Source: Clostridium sp. BNL1100 (GTDB lineage: Bacteria; Bacillota; Clostridia; Acetivibrionales; DSM-1351). Taken from it: a DNA stretch of 64,000 bases. Shown here piece after piece: positions 54,601-63,937 of this stretch. Every line of letters begins with the position of its first letter. The first letter of the stretch is position 1. The notes under the pieces were generated by a model. The model was not told the DNA's origin and searched no databases. It was given only the letters and a program-made list of their open reading frames with translations. The stretch covers positions 1,237,501-1,301,500 of the forward strand of contig NC_016791.1 of assembly GCF_000244875.1 (NCBI RefSeq), given 5' to 3'. Both the position numbers and the translations under genes were made by a program.

Positions 54601-56538
54601 ATGGGGAAAGGTACTAAAAAGTGGAGTCGTAAAAAAATTATAACACTTGTAATATCACTGGTGGTTGTTTTGGCTGTAGCAGTGGGTATATTCCTTGTAG
54701 TAAGACAAAGAGAAGCAAAGAGTACAACAGCATCAGCAAAAAGGACTACCCAAGTAACCAGGGGTAATATCGAGGTAAGTCTTTCGGGATCAGGAACAAT
54801 TGAGTCTGCCAGTACATCAGATGTAATGTCAAATGTTCAGGGCAAAATAATCAAGTCATATAAAAAAGTAGGGGATACCGTAAAAAAAGGTGATCTGCTT
54901 TATGAAATGGATGATACGGACGCAAAACTCCAGATTCAGAAAATTCAGAATTCTATTGAACAGCAACAGTTAAGCGAAAGCAATACATCAAAAAACTATT
55001 CTAATATGACCGTTACTGCACCATTTAGCGGTAAGGTAACCGGTGTTTCAGCAGTAAAAGGAGACAATGTAAACAACGGAATGAGTCTTTTTACTATCAC
55101 AGATACTTCAAAGCTTAAATTATCTGTTCCGTTAAGTACAGCAAATATTCCATATGTAAAAATAGGACAGTCAGTAAAGGTTAATCTGCAGCAATTCACA
55201 GATACCATAAGCGGTGTAATTACTGAAATCGGTGACAACACTCATACAGCATCCACAGGGGGAATGGTAAGAGATGTGACAGTTACGGTAAATAATCCGG
55301 GAACTTTAACAGATGAATCGATGGCCAGCAGTGTTGATTTCAAGCTCACTAACGGTACAGAGGTAAGCTCAAAAGAAGAAAGCAGATTTTCCTATGCAAG
55401 CAGGGAAACGGTGAAAGCGCAGGCACAAGGTACTCTGTCGACAGTAAATGTTAAGGAAAATCAGTTTGTAAAAAAAGGTGACTTACTTGTAAGAATTGAA
55501 AATGACCAATTACAATTGACTTCCAAAACTGACAGTCTCAAGATGCAGGATCTCCAAAATCAGCGGGATGCCGCACAAAAGCAGCTGGAAGACTATAAAA
55601 TCATCTCGTCAATAGACGGTACCGTTACGGCTCTGGCATATAAAACGGGAGACAGTGTAAAATCCGGAGATACTCTCATTAGTATACGTGACTTTAATCA
55701 AATGCAGTTCATTATTCCAATTGATGAACTTGATATATCAAAAATAAAAGTTGGTCAGAAGGCAACCGTTACAGTAGACGCACTGCCGGAAACAACAGAA
55801 CAACCTCTTAATGGAGAAGTCATAGGCAGGGCAATGGAAGGTACTTCATCAAATGGAGTGGCCACCTACGATGTAACCATAAAAGTAAACGAAACCAAGG
55901 ACCTTCTTGCAGGAATGAATGCTAATGCAAATATTATATTGAATAAGTCGGAAAATGCACTTAGGATTCCCCTTGAAGCGGTAACTAAAATGGGAGACAG
56001 GTCCTTTGTGAGAGTAATGTCAAACGGTGAAGAAGGGCAGCCTGATTCTGAAAGCAAGGGCCCTGAGGGTAATCGGAGCGGTGCAGGAGAATTTGACCGT
56101 AGCAGTGATAAAAACGGTACGGGCGGCACGGGAAGAGCCAGAATGTCTGCAGGATTTATGCAGAATCAGGAGTATTACAAGGATACTGTCATGAAGCAAA
56201 TAGAAGTGGGATTGAATAATGATGAATTTGTTGAAATAAAAAGCGGACTTGAAGAAGGAGAAATAGTCGTGCTTCCTCCGTTAGTTACAAACACTGTAAA
56301 CGGAAATACCAGTACTCAGGGAAGCTTTGGATTAGGAGGTTTCGGAGGTATGGGTGGAATGAACCGGGCAATGGGAGGAAACTTCGGAGGCGGAAACAGC
56401 AACAGAAGTACAAACAGAACTTCAGGCAGCAGTAACTCAGGGACAAATAATTCCGGCGGCAATGCACCCGGTAATAATCCCGGAGTAAATAATTCAGGAG
56501 GTAATTCCGGCAGTAGACAACCGATGGGAGGAAACTAG
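54601..56538 (+). CDS. MacA/HlyD-like efflux adaptor
   Basis: The 645-residue membrane-fusion-protein homologue has an N-terminal anchor (about 12-34), two biotinyl-lipoyl-like domains (around 60-120 with VQGKIIKSYKKVGDTVKKGD, and again near 300), beta-barrel domains and a long insertion. The C-terminal ~80 residues are Gly/Asn/Ser-rich (GGFGGMGGMNRAMGGNFGGG and more) and probably disordered. ATG 54601 follows GAGGTGG; the earlier ATG 54568 has no RBS. It is first of a four-gene set with the ATPase, permease and an SLH protein. The presence of two lipoyl-type hairpins and the Gly-rich tail is unusual for a typical MacA. Confidence 0.9.
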   Translation: MGKGTKKWSRKKIITLVISLVVVLAVAVGIFLVVRQREAKSTTASAKRTTQVTRGNIEVSLSGSGTIESASTSDVMSNVQGKIIKSYKKVGDTVKKGDLLYEMDDTDAKLQIQKIQNSIEQQQLSESNTSKNYSNMTVTAPFSGKVTGVSAVKGDNVNNGMSLFTITDTSKLKLSVPLSTANIPYVKIGQSVKVNLQQFTDTISGVITEIGDNTHTASTGGMVRDVTVTVNNPGTLTDESMASSVDFKLTNGTEVSSKEESRFSYASRETVKAQAQGTLSTVNVKENQFVKKGDLLVRIENDQLQLTSKTDSLKMQDLQNQRDAAQKQLEDYKIISSIDGTVTALAYKTGDSVKSGDTLISIRDFNQMQFIIPIDELDISKIKVGQKATVTVDALPETTEQPLNGEVIGRAMEGTSSNGVATYDVTIKVNETKDLLAGMNANANIILNKSENALRIPLEAVTKMGDRSFVRVMSNGEEGQPDSESKGPEGNRSGAGEFDRSSDKNGTGGTGRARMSAGFMQNQEYYKDTVMKQIEVGLNNDEFVEIKSGLEEGEIVVLPPLVTNTVNGNTSTQGSFGLGGFGGMGGMNRAMGGNFGGGNSNRSTNRTSGSSNSGTNNSGGNAPGNNPGVNNSGGNSGSRQPMGGN

Positions 56539-56584
56539 ACAAAAAACCGGCCTGCAGCAGCAGGCGTTGGAGGGCTAAAAAGTA

Positions 56585-57262
56585 ATGATACAAATATCTA
56601 ATATGTGTAAAATATATGAGATGGGAGAAAACGCCATATATGCACTCAATAATGTCTCACTGCACATTTATAAACACGAATTTGTTGCTATTGTAGGCCC
56701 GTCCGGGTCAGGCAAGTCTACATTGATGAATATGCTGGGCTGTCTGGATGTGCCTACAACCGGAAATTATGTTTTAGACGGGCATGAGGTCAGCAAGCTG
56801 AACGACAGTCAGCTTGCTGAAATAAGAAATAAGAAAATAGGCTTTATTTTTCAGGGCTTCAACCTTCTGAAAAAACTTACGGCTATTGAAAATGTGGAAC
56901 TTCCATTAATCTATCAGGGTATAGGTCACAAGGAAAGACATAGAAGAAGCGTAGAAGCATTAGAACTGGTGGGATTGGGAGATAGAGTTTACCATACGCC
57001 AAATGAATTGTCAGGAGGTCAGCAGCAAAGGGTTGCAATAGCACGTGCACTTGTCAGTAATCCGCCCCTGATTCTGGCGGACGAACCTACCGGAAACCTT
57101 GATACCAAATCAGGTACCGAAATTATGAAGACCTTACATGAACTTCATAAAAAGGGAAACACAATTGTACTGATAACCCATGATAACAATGTAGCTGCTC
57201 AGGCTCAAAGAATTATTAAAATTCAGGATGGCATGATTATCGAGGATAAGGAGGCGGTGTAG
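56585..57262 (+). CDS. MacB-type ABC ATPase
   Basis: The 225-residue ATPase has Walker A GPSGSGKS, signature LSGGQQQR, Walker [13 protein letters not shown] and switch His in LITHD, all intact. It belongs to the LolD/MacB/FtsE group that drives type VII ABC (mechanotransmission) systems. GGAGGG precedes the ATG. It is directly followed, with no gap, by its permease. Confidence 0.95.
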   Translation: MIQISNMCKIYEMGENAIYALNNVSLHIYKHEFVAIVGPSGSGKSTLMNMLGCLDVPTTGNYVLDGHEVSKLNDSQLAEIRNKKIGFIFQGFNLLKKLTAIENVELPLIYQGIGHKERHRRSVEALELVGLGDRVYHTPNELSGGQQQRVAIARALVSNPPLILADEPTGNLDTKSGTEIMKTLHELHKKGNTIVLITHDNNVAAQAQRIIKIQDGMIIEDKEAV

Positions 57263-58441
57263 ATGGGCTTTTTTCAAGCCTATAAAATGGCTTTGAAAAG
57301 TATAGCCAGCAATAAGGTCAGATCATTTCTTACAATGCTGGGAGTAATAATAGGTGTGGGCTCCGTTATAACCGCTGTAGCATTTGCCCAGGGAAGTACT
57401 AAAAGCATAACGGATTCAATTGAAGGACTGGGCAGCAACCTTATATCAATAAATATTACAGGAAGAAACAGCAACAGAAATATAACCTATGATGAGCTTA
57501 AAACTTTTGCAGATCAAAATTCAAAGGATATCAGTATGATAGCTCCGGTTGTAAACGGCAGTATGACGCTTAAGGCAGGGACAAAAAGCAGAAATTCAAC
57601 GGTTATCGGAACCAGTGAAGAGTATGAATATATAAGGAGCAGACACGTACAGTCGGGACGTTTTATTTTATCTTTTGACAATGATTACAAGCTGAAAACC
57701 GCAGTAATAGGAACAGCTGTTGCCAGTGACCTGTTTGAGGGACAGAATCCTGTAGGTCAGACACTGAAAATAAACGGGCAGGTGTTCAAAGTAGTAGGTG
57801 TACTTCAGCAGATTGACGGGGGACAGGATTCTTCCAGCGACGACCAGGTAATTATTCCGGTTACAGTTGCACAAAGATTAAGCAAAAACAGCAGAATATC
57901 CAACTTTACGGTACAGGCTGCTGATGCTGATTCTGTAGAAACCACCATGGCTAAGCTTAATGTATACTTAACAGGAATTTACGGCAGTACAGATGCATTT
58001 ACGGTAACTAATCAGGCACAGATGCTGTCCACTCTGAATTCAATAACAGATACACTTATGGTTGTTCTTGGTGGCATAGCAGCTATTTCCCTTATAGTAG
58101 GTGGAATCGGAATCATGAACATAATGTTGGTTTCGGTTACAGAAAGAACCAGAGAGATAGGTATTAGAAAAGCAATTGGGGCCAAGCGTAAAAATATAAT
58201 GATTCAGTTTTTAATAGAGGCAGTTATGATAACAGGCATTGGCGGAGCCTTGGGGATTTTAATCGGGTTATTCTGTATACGGTTTATAATCGGAGGATTT
58301 AATATAACCACCCCGGTATATTCACCCTTCTGGATGATGCTTTCCTTTGGGATATCACTGGGAGTCGGTGTTATATTTGGAATGTTTCCCGCATACAAAG
58401 CTGCCAGACTTAACCCCATAGAAGCCCTTAGATTTGAATAG
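57263..58441 (+). CDS. MacB-type ABC permease
   Basis: The 392-residue protein has TM1 (about 18-40), a large periplasm-side domain of the MacB_PCD type (about 41-260), and three C-terminal membrane segments with the FtsX signature (SLIVGGIGIMNIMLVSVTER; IGIRKAIGAKRKNIMIQFLI). With the adaptor and ATPase it should form a MacAB-like pump that moves lipoproteins, peptides or drugs across or out of the cytoplasmic membrane. GGAGG lies in the end of the ATPase gene. Confidence 0.95.
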   Translation: MGFFQAYKMALKSIASNKVRSFLTMLGVIIGVGSVITAVAFAQGSTKSITDSIEGLGSNLISINITGRNSNRNITYDELKTFADQNSKDISMIAPVVNGSMTLKAGTKSRNSTVIGTSEEYEYIRSRHVQSGRFILSFDNDYKLKTAVIGTAVASDLFEGQNPVGQTLKINGQVFKVVGVLQQIDGGQDSSSDDQVIIPVTVAQRLSKNSRISNFTVQAADADSVETTMAKLNVYLTGIYGSTDAFTVTNQAQMLSTLNSITDTLMVVLGGIAAISLIVGGIGIMNIMLVSVTERTREIGIRKAIGAKRKNIMIQFLIEAVMITGIGGALGILIGLFCIRFIIGGFNITTPVYSPFWMMLSFGISLGVGVIFGMFPAYKAARLNPIEALRFE

Positions 58442-58465
58442 AAAAACTTAACAGGAGGTAAAAAA

Positions 58466-60421
58466 ATGTTCAAAAAGATACTTGCATTAACACTTGCTTT
58501 TATTATAACTCTATCAACGGTTGTTACATTTGCAGCAACCACACCTTCCCAGACTGTCTGGAAGGATTCTTTCAATGAACTTAAATCATTGGGAGTGGTC
58601 ACTGATTCGGATTTTAAGACAACGGGAAATATGTCAAGAGCAATATTCTCAAAAATAATTGTAAATGCCTCAGGCAACAATGATATGGCTAAATCACTGG
58701 CTGGCTCGTCAACATTTGCCGATGTATCAACAAAATCAGCTTACTGCGGATATATAAACGCATCAATTAAAAAGGGCTACATGTCTGCATTGGCTGATGG
58801 AAGCTTCAGACCCAATAATGCACTTACAATGGCACAATTATGTACTGCGGTTATCAGGGCTTTAGGATACACGGATAGTGACATTGTAGGAGGATGGCCC
58901 GGGGGATATATAGAGAAAGCAACAAACCTTGGTCTTGCCGAAGGATTTACCTTGAAAAGCGGAGACTCAGTTCCAGTAACAACCGTGATAGTAGTTATTG
59001 ACAGAATGATGAATACTTACATAAAGAAGGTAAACCCCGGAGATATCGATAAAACCCTTAAAGATTCCGTAGGTCTGGTTGACGACCAAAGTAACCTTAT
59101 ATATGGAAAACCGGAGGTTGCATTTAATTTTAAACCAAGCACTAAAAAACTCGGAAGTATAATTTTTAATACAAGTTTACCTATATTACGAAATACTGTA
59201 AACAATTCAGTTACTCCTGCAACAAGTACTATCGGAGAATCCATAACCTTAAACGATATAAAGGACAAGGATGTTGTCTATCCTGTATATAACAAGCTGA
59301 ATGTACTTATTTATTACCTTGTTGTAGATAACAAAGTTGACGGACAGATTACAAGCATTCTGCCAAGCAAATACACACCCAAATCCATAAAAATAAACAA
59401 TATAGAATATCAGCTTGGAGACTATGCAAACATAAGCAGTTTCAATTCTTCAAAAGGTGCCTTTAAGGTAGGAGATACTGTATCTTCAGTTCTGGGATAT
59501 GACGGTAAAGTAGTTGAAGCATATTATACTGACAATTCAGATAACAAGGATTATGCATTTGTTGAAAACACCTCAACAGTGGTATCAAAGGACGCAGCGG
59601 ACTACGGGAAGATTTATTATACTGTGGATTTAATGCTGATAGACGGTACTACAAAAACTTTCAAGGTAAAAGAGGACCCCGGACAATACAAATGGAAGCT
59701 GGTAAAATATTCGGCTGTTACAGAAGATACTATAACTCTGATGAACCTTACTTATATGACTCCAACCGATGTTACGTTAGATAAATACGAAAAGAAGATT
59801 AATCAGGGCTATGCTGCGGATAACATAAAAATATTTAACTACACTGATTCTACAGTGAGACTTGTAAACTTAAATGATATTCCAAACGGAATACTCAGGG
59901 CCGGAAAGGTACAGTATATAGGAACTACGGGTGCGTTTTCGGATGTAAATGTCATGCTCATAAACGATGTTTTTGATGAACAGTATAAAGACTGTGTAGT
60001 TCAGAAAATACAGGTTCCTGACGGAAGGGTAAATTCATACACCTACACTTTACTATCAGGTTCAAATAAGTATACATATACAACTCAGGCTGAAATACCG
60101 GGAGCAACTGTTGGAGCAGTCTTTAAAATGAAAATGTATAATACTAGTATAAATTCCTTTGCCCAAATTAAAGATCCTGATGCTCTGGGCTGGTTTGTTC
60201 AGGCTGTAGATAGCAAGCGTATTATGATTAATAACTGGGTTTATATGTTCAGCCCCGAAATGACAGTTTATTTAGTAGATTATGCCGGCAATATTTCTGT
60301 AAAAAAAGTAGCTGATATTGTCACCGGGACAAATTCATCCTACACGTCTGTGAAGCTTTACTGCGACAGGCCTCTCAATAATGGGGGGAAGGTTCAGACA
60401 ATGGTTATAAGTATGAAATAG
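58466..60421 (+). CDS. SLH-domain protein of the efflux operon
   Basis: The 651-residue exported protein has a signal peptide (1-24), at least two SLH repeats (about 30-190; FRPNNALTMAQLCTAVIRAL) and a long beta-rich remainder (about 200-650) with repeated Asp/Asn/Tyr-rich segments and no recognised family. It begins 24 bases after the permease with AGGAGG as RBS, so it is co-transcribed with the MacAB-like pump. A wall-bound partner or cargo of that pump is possible but not shown. Confidence 0.85.
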   Translation: MFKKILALTLAFIITLSTVVTFAATTPSQTVWKDSFNELKSLGVVTDSDFKTTGNMSRAIFSKIIVNASGNNDMAKSLAGSSTFADVSTKSAYCGYINASIKKGYMSALADGSFRPNNALTMAQLCTAVIRALGYTDSDIVGGWPGGYIEKATNLGLAEGFTLKSGDSVPVTTVIVVIDRMMNTYIKKVNPGDIDKTLKDSVGLVDDQSNLIYGKPEVAFNFKPSTKKLGSIIFNTSLPILRNTVNNSVTPATSTIGESITLNDIKDKDVVYPVYNKLNVLIYYLVVDNKVDGQITSILPSKYTPKSIKINNIEYQLGDYANISSFNSSKGAFKVGDTVSSVLGYDGKVVEAYYTDNSDNKDYAFVENTSTVVSKDAADYGKIYYTVDLMLIDGTTKTFKVKEDPGQYKWKLVKYSAVTEDTITLMNLTYMTPTDVTLDKYEKKINQGYAADNIKIFNYTDSTVRLVNLNDIPNGILRAGKVQYIGTTGAFSDVNVMLINDVFDEQYKDCVVQKIQVPDGRVNSYTYTLLSGSNKYTYTTQAEIPGATVGAVFKMKMYNTSINSFAQIKDPDALGWFVQAVDSKRIMINNWVYMFSPEMTVYLVDYAGNISVKKVADIVTGTNSSYTSVKLYCDRPLNNGGKVQTMVISMK

Positions 60422-60461
60422 ATTCATAAAAAGCTCAATAATAGTATTAAAATCGGAAGAT

Positions 60462-60499
60462 ATAACCCTAAGCACTTAGGCTAAGGGTTATATTTTTTT
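60462..60499 (+). terminator. Rho-independent terminator after the SLH gene
   Basis: ATAACCCT..AG and CT..AGGGTTAT form the stem and are followed by eight T's. Confidence 0.8.
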
Positions 60500-60547
60500 T
60501 ATTAAGAAAACAAGAAAAAAATTTTCCATGGAAAAATTGTATATATT

Positions 60548-60578
60548 TGTTGATTTTACTAATAATAATATCAACAAT
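60548..60578 (+). other. Inverted repeat upstream of the DUF3243 gene
   Basis: TTGTTGAT and ATCAACAA lie 15 bases apart, just before the RBS of the DUF3243 gene, and could be an operator or a leader hairpin. A nearby palindrome AATTTTCCATGGAAAAATT is centred near 60526. Confidence 0.4.
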
Positions 60579-60595
60579 AGCTTGGAGGTGAAAAA

Positions 60596-60853
60596 ATGCA
60601 TTCTGATTCAGAAACTTCTGAATGGGAGAAATGGAAATCCAGCCTGGGAAAGGTAGTGAATACAGCAGAGGCAGCAGGCATGTCGGAACGGGCAGTTGAC
60701 AGTATTGCATATAGAGTCGGGAACGTACTTAATGCAGTTGTTGATCCGAACAATGTTCATCAACGGGTTTTGAAAGAACTGTGGAAAGTAGGAGATGATG
60801 AAGAAAAAAAGACACTTGCCAATATGATTGTAAAATTGGTAAAAAGCGATTAG
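60596..60853 (+). CDS. DUF3243 protein
   Basis: This 85-residue soluble helical protein has the DUF3243 pattern: EWEKWKSSLGKVVNTAEAAG, then VGNVLNAVVDPNN, and VLKELWKVGDDEEKKTLANM. The family includes Bacillus YmfJ and has no known activity. GGAGGTG precedes the ATG. Confidence 0.88.
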   Translation: MHSDSETSEWEKWKSSLGKVVNTAEAAGMSERAVDSIAYRVGNVLNAVVDPNNVHQRVLKELWKVGDDEEKKTLANMIVKLVKSD

Positions 60854-60938
60854 TAAGATTATTTTGAATAAAAGCCTTATGATCCTTTACAAAAGGATTA
60901 TATATAAATTAAAAACATTATATAGGAGGAAACTTTTT

Positions 60939-61499
60939 ATGAAAAAGATTTTTGCATTAGTTATAACATTAGGGTTAGTTTTAAGTATGTCAGCATGTAA
61001 TAAGGCCACTACACCGGGACCTTCAACAACATCACCGTCACCGACTTTAAAGACACCGACCACTACATCACCTACTACACCTACATCACCTGCTCAAACC
61101 TCTCCAACACCGGGAAAAGCATCTCCGTCACCAACAACAACTACTCCTACAAAGTCAGCTCAGGCAGGAAGCTATAAAGATGGAACCTATTCTGCAAAAG
61201 GTGACCCATGGGAAAATGGACAGGAAGAAGCAATGGTTACGGTTAAGAACGGAAAAATTTCCGGTGTATCACTGAAAAGATTGACCAAAGATGGTAAGGC
61301 TGAAGTTGATTACAGCTTGTTTGACGGCAAGGTTCATAATGGAAAACAGTACCCTAATCTTAAAGAATTTAAAGAGACAATGGCAAAGAATATGGTTGAA
61401 AAACAAAGTGCACAGGTTGATACCATTGCAAGTGCGACAACAACAACAAAGAATTGGACTATAGCAGCACAGAGAGCACTTGATAAAGCAAAGAAATAA
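60939..61499 (+). CDS. Lipoprotein with FMN-binding-like domain
   Basis: This 186-residue protein has a lipoprotein signal (1-18 with lipobox SMSAC), a Thr/Ser/Pro-rich linker of about 50 residues (many TTSPTTP-type repeats) and a C-terminal FMN-binding-like domain (about 85-186; GTYSAKGDPW, VTVKNGKISGV, DTIASATTTTKNWT, the last resembling the flavin-attachment Ser/Thr region). Such domains bind FMN covalently in extracytosolic electron transfer. ATG 60939 follows TAGGAGG; the longer reading from 60864 has no support. Confidence 0.85.
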   Translation: MKKIFALVITLGLVLSMSACNKATTPGPSTTSPSPTLKTPTTTSPTTPTSPAQTSPTPGKASPSPTTTTPTKSAQAGSYKDGTYSAKGDPWENGQEEAMVTVKNGKISGVSLKRLTKDGKAEVDYSLFDGKVHNGKQYPNLKEFKETMAKNMVEKQSAQVDTIASATTTTKNWTIAAQRALDKAKK

Positions 61500-61504
61500 A
61501 ACAA

Positions 61505-61548
61505 AAAAATCCGGGTATATAAACATGTATATATTCCCGGATTTTTTT
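61505..61548 (+). terminator. Rho-independent terminator
   Basis: AAAAATCCGGGTATATA and TATATATTCCCGGATTTTT form a long stem with a short loop and a T tail. Confidence 0.9.
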
Positions 61549-61618
61549 ATGAGATTATTGTATAATTATGCATATTGCGTTTTTATAATAAAAGGAGTTA
61601 AAATAAGACCATAAAAAC

Positions 61619-61728
61619 TGGCAGAGTAGATTTTTGTGCGTCAAGTGCCGGAAGGACGGGAAGTTGCCTTTCGGACGAAAAACAATGTATTTTATTGTTT
61701 GCGGTACAAATTTCGCATTCCGCTGCCA
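61619..61728 (+). ncRNA. Tetrahydrofolate riboswitch
   Basis: The sequence matches the THF riboswitch consensus: GGCAGAGTAGA at the 5' end, GCGTCAAGTGCC, GGGAAGTTGCC, GGACGAA, GCGGT..CAAA and TTCGCATTCCGCTGCC closing the outer stem. The ends TGGCAG and CTGCCA pair. It lies upstream of a folate-transporter substrate component, the usual target. There is no terminator after it. A complementary stretch at 61740-61746 can pair with the Shine-Dalgarno region at 61805-61811, so control is probably at translation. Confidence 0.85.
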
Positions 61729-61816
61729 CCAAAAAGGGAATACCTCTTTTGTGTGGCTTCAACAATTTTTAAGGGGCTTTTTATTTTGTCCCTCACATTT
61801 AAAGGAGGTATACATA

Positions 61817-62341
61817 GTGTACGGAAATGTCAAAAAAATGGTTTTGGCAAGTCTTTTTATTGCCATTGAAATTATCACTACAAGATTTTTATCTATTCAG
61901 ACTCCAATTATCAGAATATCATTGGACTTTATCCCTCTAGCCTTATCGGCAATTATACTTGGCCCTTATACAGCAGGTGTGGCAGCTGCGATAGCAGATA
62001 TTTTCGGTATGTTGATTTTTTCTAGAGGAGGAGCCTACTTCCCGGGGTTTACATTAAGTGCTTTTGTATCGGGGTTCTTGTACGGATTCATCCTAAATCA
62101 AAAGCAGATAACAGTAAAAAGATGCTTTTTTGCAGTTCTCACAGTAATAATTTCAACATCCGTTGTACTCAACACAATCTGGCTGGTGATTATAACAAAC
62201 AAGGCAGCATTTGCCATATTAAGTGCCAGAGTCGTAAAAGATTTAATAATGCTGCCAATACAAACGTTTTTTATATATTATGTATGGCGTGCAATTGAGT
62301 CAACAGTGAAAAATACTTTAATATTAAATAAGACTTTTTAA
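61817..62341 (+). CDS. folT: Folate ECF transporter substrate-binding component
   Basis: The 174-residue hydrophobic protein has five to six membrane segments (LASLFIAIEIITTRFLSIQT; DFIPLALSAIILGPYTAG; LSAFVSGFLYGFILN). It is an S component of an energy-coupling factor vitamin importer. FolT is preferred because the THF riboswitch precedes it. The GTG start at 61817 has AAAGGAGG eight bases upstream; the open frame to 61634 is the riboswitch and linker, not protein. The ATPase and T subunits must be encoded elsewhere. Confidence 0.88.
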   Translation: MYGNVKKMVLASLFIAIEIITTRFLSIQTPIIRISLDFIPLALSAIILGPYTAGVAAAIADIFGMLIFSRGGAYFPGFTLSAFVSGFLYGFILNQKQITVKRCFFAVLTVIISTSVVLNTIWLVIITNKAAFAILSARVVKDLIMLPIQTFFIYYVWRAIESTVKNTLILNKTF

Positions 62342-62381
62342 AAGTTATTACGTATCTATTATAAACGATGTTTAGGAGTTG

Positions 62382-63287
62382 ATGAGGAATTTGAATAAGA
62401 AGTTTTTTTCATCTATTGCAATTATATCAGTAGTTAGTATGCTTTTTCTGACAGCCGGTTGCGGTGTAAGGATAAACGGTAAGGACTATACTATATTCGA
62501 GGCAAATCATCAAGTTGACAAAAAGGGTGACAACCTTATTACTGAAGAAGCTATCGGAAGTGAGTCAGAAGAGGGTAACAATAAAATTATTGAGGAAATT
62601 GGAACCGAGGAAGTTCTCAACATTAACAATAATGCCGGAAACATAACAGTTAAAAAGTCTAACGATACCAAACTTGTTGTGGAAATTGAAAAAAAGTTGA
62701 GAGGAGTATCTTCTCAGGAAATAAAAGACGTATTTCGCAGTATGGACGTACTTTTGGAAAGGGATGGAGAAAACTTAAATATTGTATTGAAGACAAAAGA
62801 CGGTAATGATTTTTGGGATTGGAATAAACACGAATTAAGCCTTTTGAAGTGTAGTGTTAATTTTATTGTATCAGTTCCCGAAGGAGTAAAGGAATTAAAT
62901 ACAGAGACAGGAGCTGGCAATATTGATATCAAAGGCATATCTGCCAAAATATCTGCCAATACCGGAGCCGGAAACATTGACCTTGATAGCGTTTCGGCAA
63001 CAGGAGAAACAACACTTGAAACGGGTACAGGCAATGTAGATTTTGACGGAGATATAGACAAAGTTACTTCATTCAGTGCCTCAACAGGAGTTGGAAATGT
63101 TAGATTGAAAGTACCTGAAAATACAAAGATGTCTCTTAATGCAGAAACCGGTCTCGGACATTTATCGGGTTTCTTTATAGATTCAGATGAAAAAGTCAAA
63201 AATAGTTTTAACGGAGACATAAACGGAGGCGGCCCTGAGGTTGAGCTAAGTACAGGTGTTGGAAACACAGAAGTTGATAAAGGATAA
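62382..63287 (+). CDS. DUF4097-like surface lipoprotein
   Basis: The ~301-residue exported protein has a lipoprotein signal with lipobox-like LTAGC near residue 25. A charged region follows, then a repeated beta-strand domain of the DUF4097/adhesin type: TGAGNIDI, TGAGNIDL, TGTGNVDF, TGVGNVRL, TGLGHLSG and TGVGNTEV appear at intervals of about 18-25 residues, suggesting a right-handed beta-helix or sheet stack. Function is unknown. Start choice (ATG 62382, or TTG 62391) is uncertain. It may be transcribed with folT. Confidence 0.8.
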   Translation: MRNLNKKFFSSIAIISVVSMLFLTAGCGVRINGKDYTIFEANHQVDKKGDNLITEEAIGSESEEGNNKIIEEIGTEEVLNINNNAGNITVKKSNDTKLVVEIEKKLRGVSSQEIKDVFRSMDVLLERDGENLNIVLKTKDGNDFWDWNKHELSLLKCSVNFIVSVPEGVKELNTETGAGNIDIKGISAKISANTGAGNIDLDSVSATGETTLETGTGNVDFDGDIDKVTSFSASTGVGNVRLKVPENTKMSLNAETGLGHLSGFFIDSDEKVKNSFNGDINGGGPEVELSTGVGNTEVDKG

Positions 63288-63290
63288 ATA

Positions 63291-63335
63291 AAAGCCGTTC
63301 ATAACATTGAATAAAAGGTATGAACGGCTTTTTTA
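63291..63335. terminator. Bidirectional terminator
   Basis: AAAGCCGTTCATA and TATGAACGGCTTT form a perfect 13-bp stem with flanking A and T runs between convergent genes. Confidence 0.9.
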
Positions 63336-63346
63336 TATATACTACC

Positions 63347-63937
63347 TTATAGGATTGCCTTTATCGAATGCCATAAAATATCACATAGTTCGCAATTATT
63401 ACTATCACCTGAATACATTTCAGGTAAAGAAGAATTTTTCCCCATATCAAAGGTTTTGTCATCAAATGCAACTGACAGGGAAAATTCGCAATCTCCGAAA
63501 TTTTTCCGTTCAAGAATATCAATCATTTGTCCTATATCCAACAGAGGAAGACAATCCTCTTTGTTAAAGGATTCAGGCCTTTGAAGCTCAAAACTGAAAT
63601 CTTCATCTATGGAGAAATCCTCTGCAAAATCATCATTCAGGCTATCATCAGGATGTTCTGTATCCGTATCTGTATCGCTCTCTGAATTATTTTCAGCCGG
63701 TATTGTGAAAAGATTATCAGGCAAAAACTTCATATCGTAGAGAATAATATCATTACGCTTTGTTATGTTGAGTCCTCCGATAACAAATGTAATCTGATTG
63801 TATTTTTCCTCAGCGGCATCTACACAAACACTGGCAACTGCAACATCGTATGCCTGGGGAAGCCATAAATCACAGAGATTTTGCTTTTGTTCAACTGTAA
63901 GATCCGCAAGGTCTTTATCAGTTATTCTTAGTTTCAT
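63347..63937 (-). CDS. Unknown protein with acidic linker
   Basis: The 196-residue soluble product has an N-terminal region (about 1-80; MKLRITDKDLADLTVEQKQN) and a C-terminal region (about 130-196), joined by a very acidic linker (about 88-125; DTDTDTEHPDDSLNDDFAED). Six cysteines are scattered through it. No family is recognised. ATG 63937 has GGAGG eight bases before it; the longer start at 63958 lies upstream of that RBS. Confidence 0.75.
   Translation of the reverse strand: MKLRITDKDLADLTVEQKQNLCDLWLPQAYDVAVASVCVDAAEEKYNQITFVIGGLNITKRNDIILYDMKFLPDNLFTIPAENNSESDTDTDTEHPDDSLNDDFAEDFSIDEDFSFELQRPESFNKEDCLPLLDIGQMIDILERKNFGDCEFSLSVAFDDKTFDMGKNSSLPEMYSGDSNNCELCDILWHSIKAIL

Noticed and set aside
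61634-61816. N-terminal extension of the FolT frame
   Set aside because: The DNA is the THF riboswitch and its linker; GTG 61817 has a strong RBS.
62714-63268. 184-residue reverse frame in the DUF4097-like gene
   Set aside because: Antisense shadow of the repeated TGxGN segment; no start signal.
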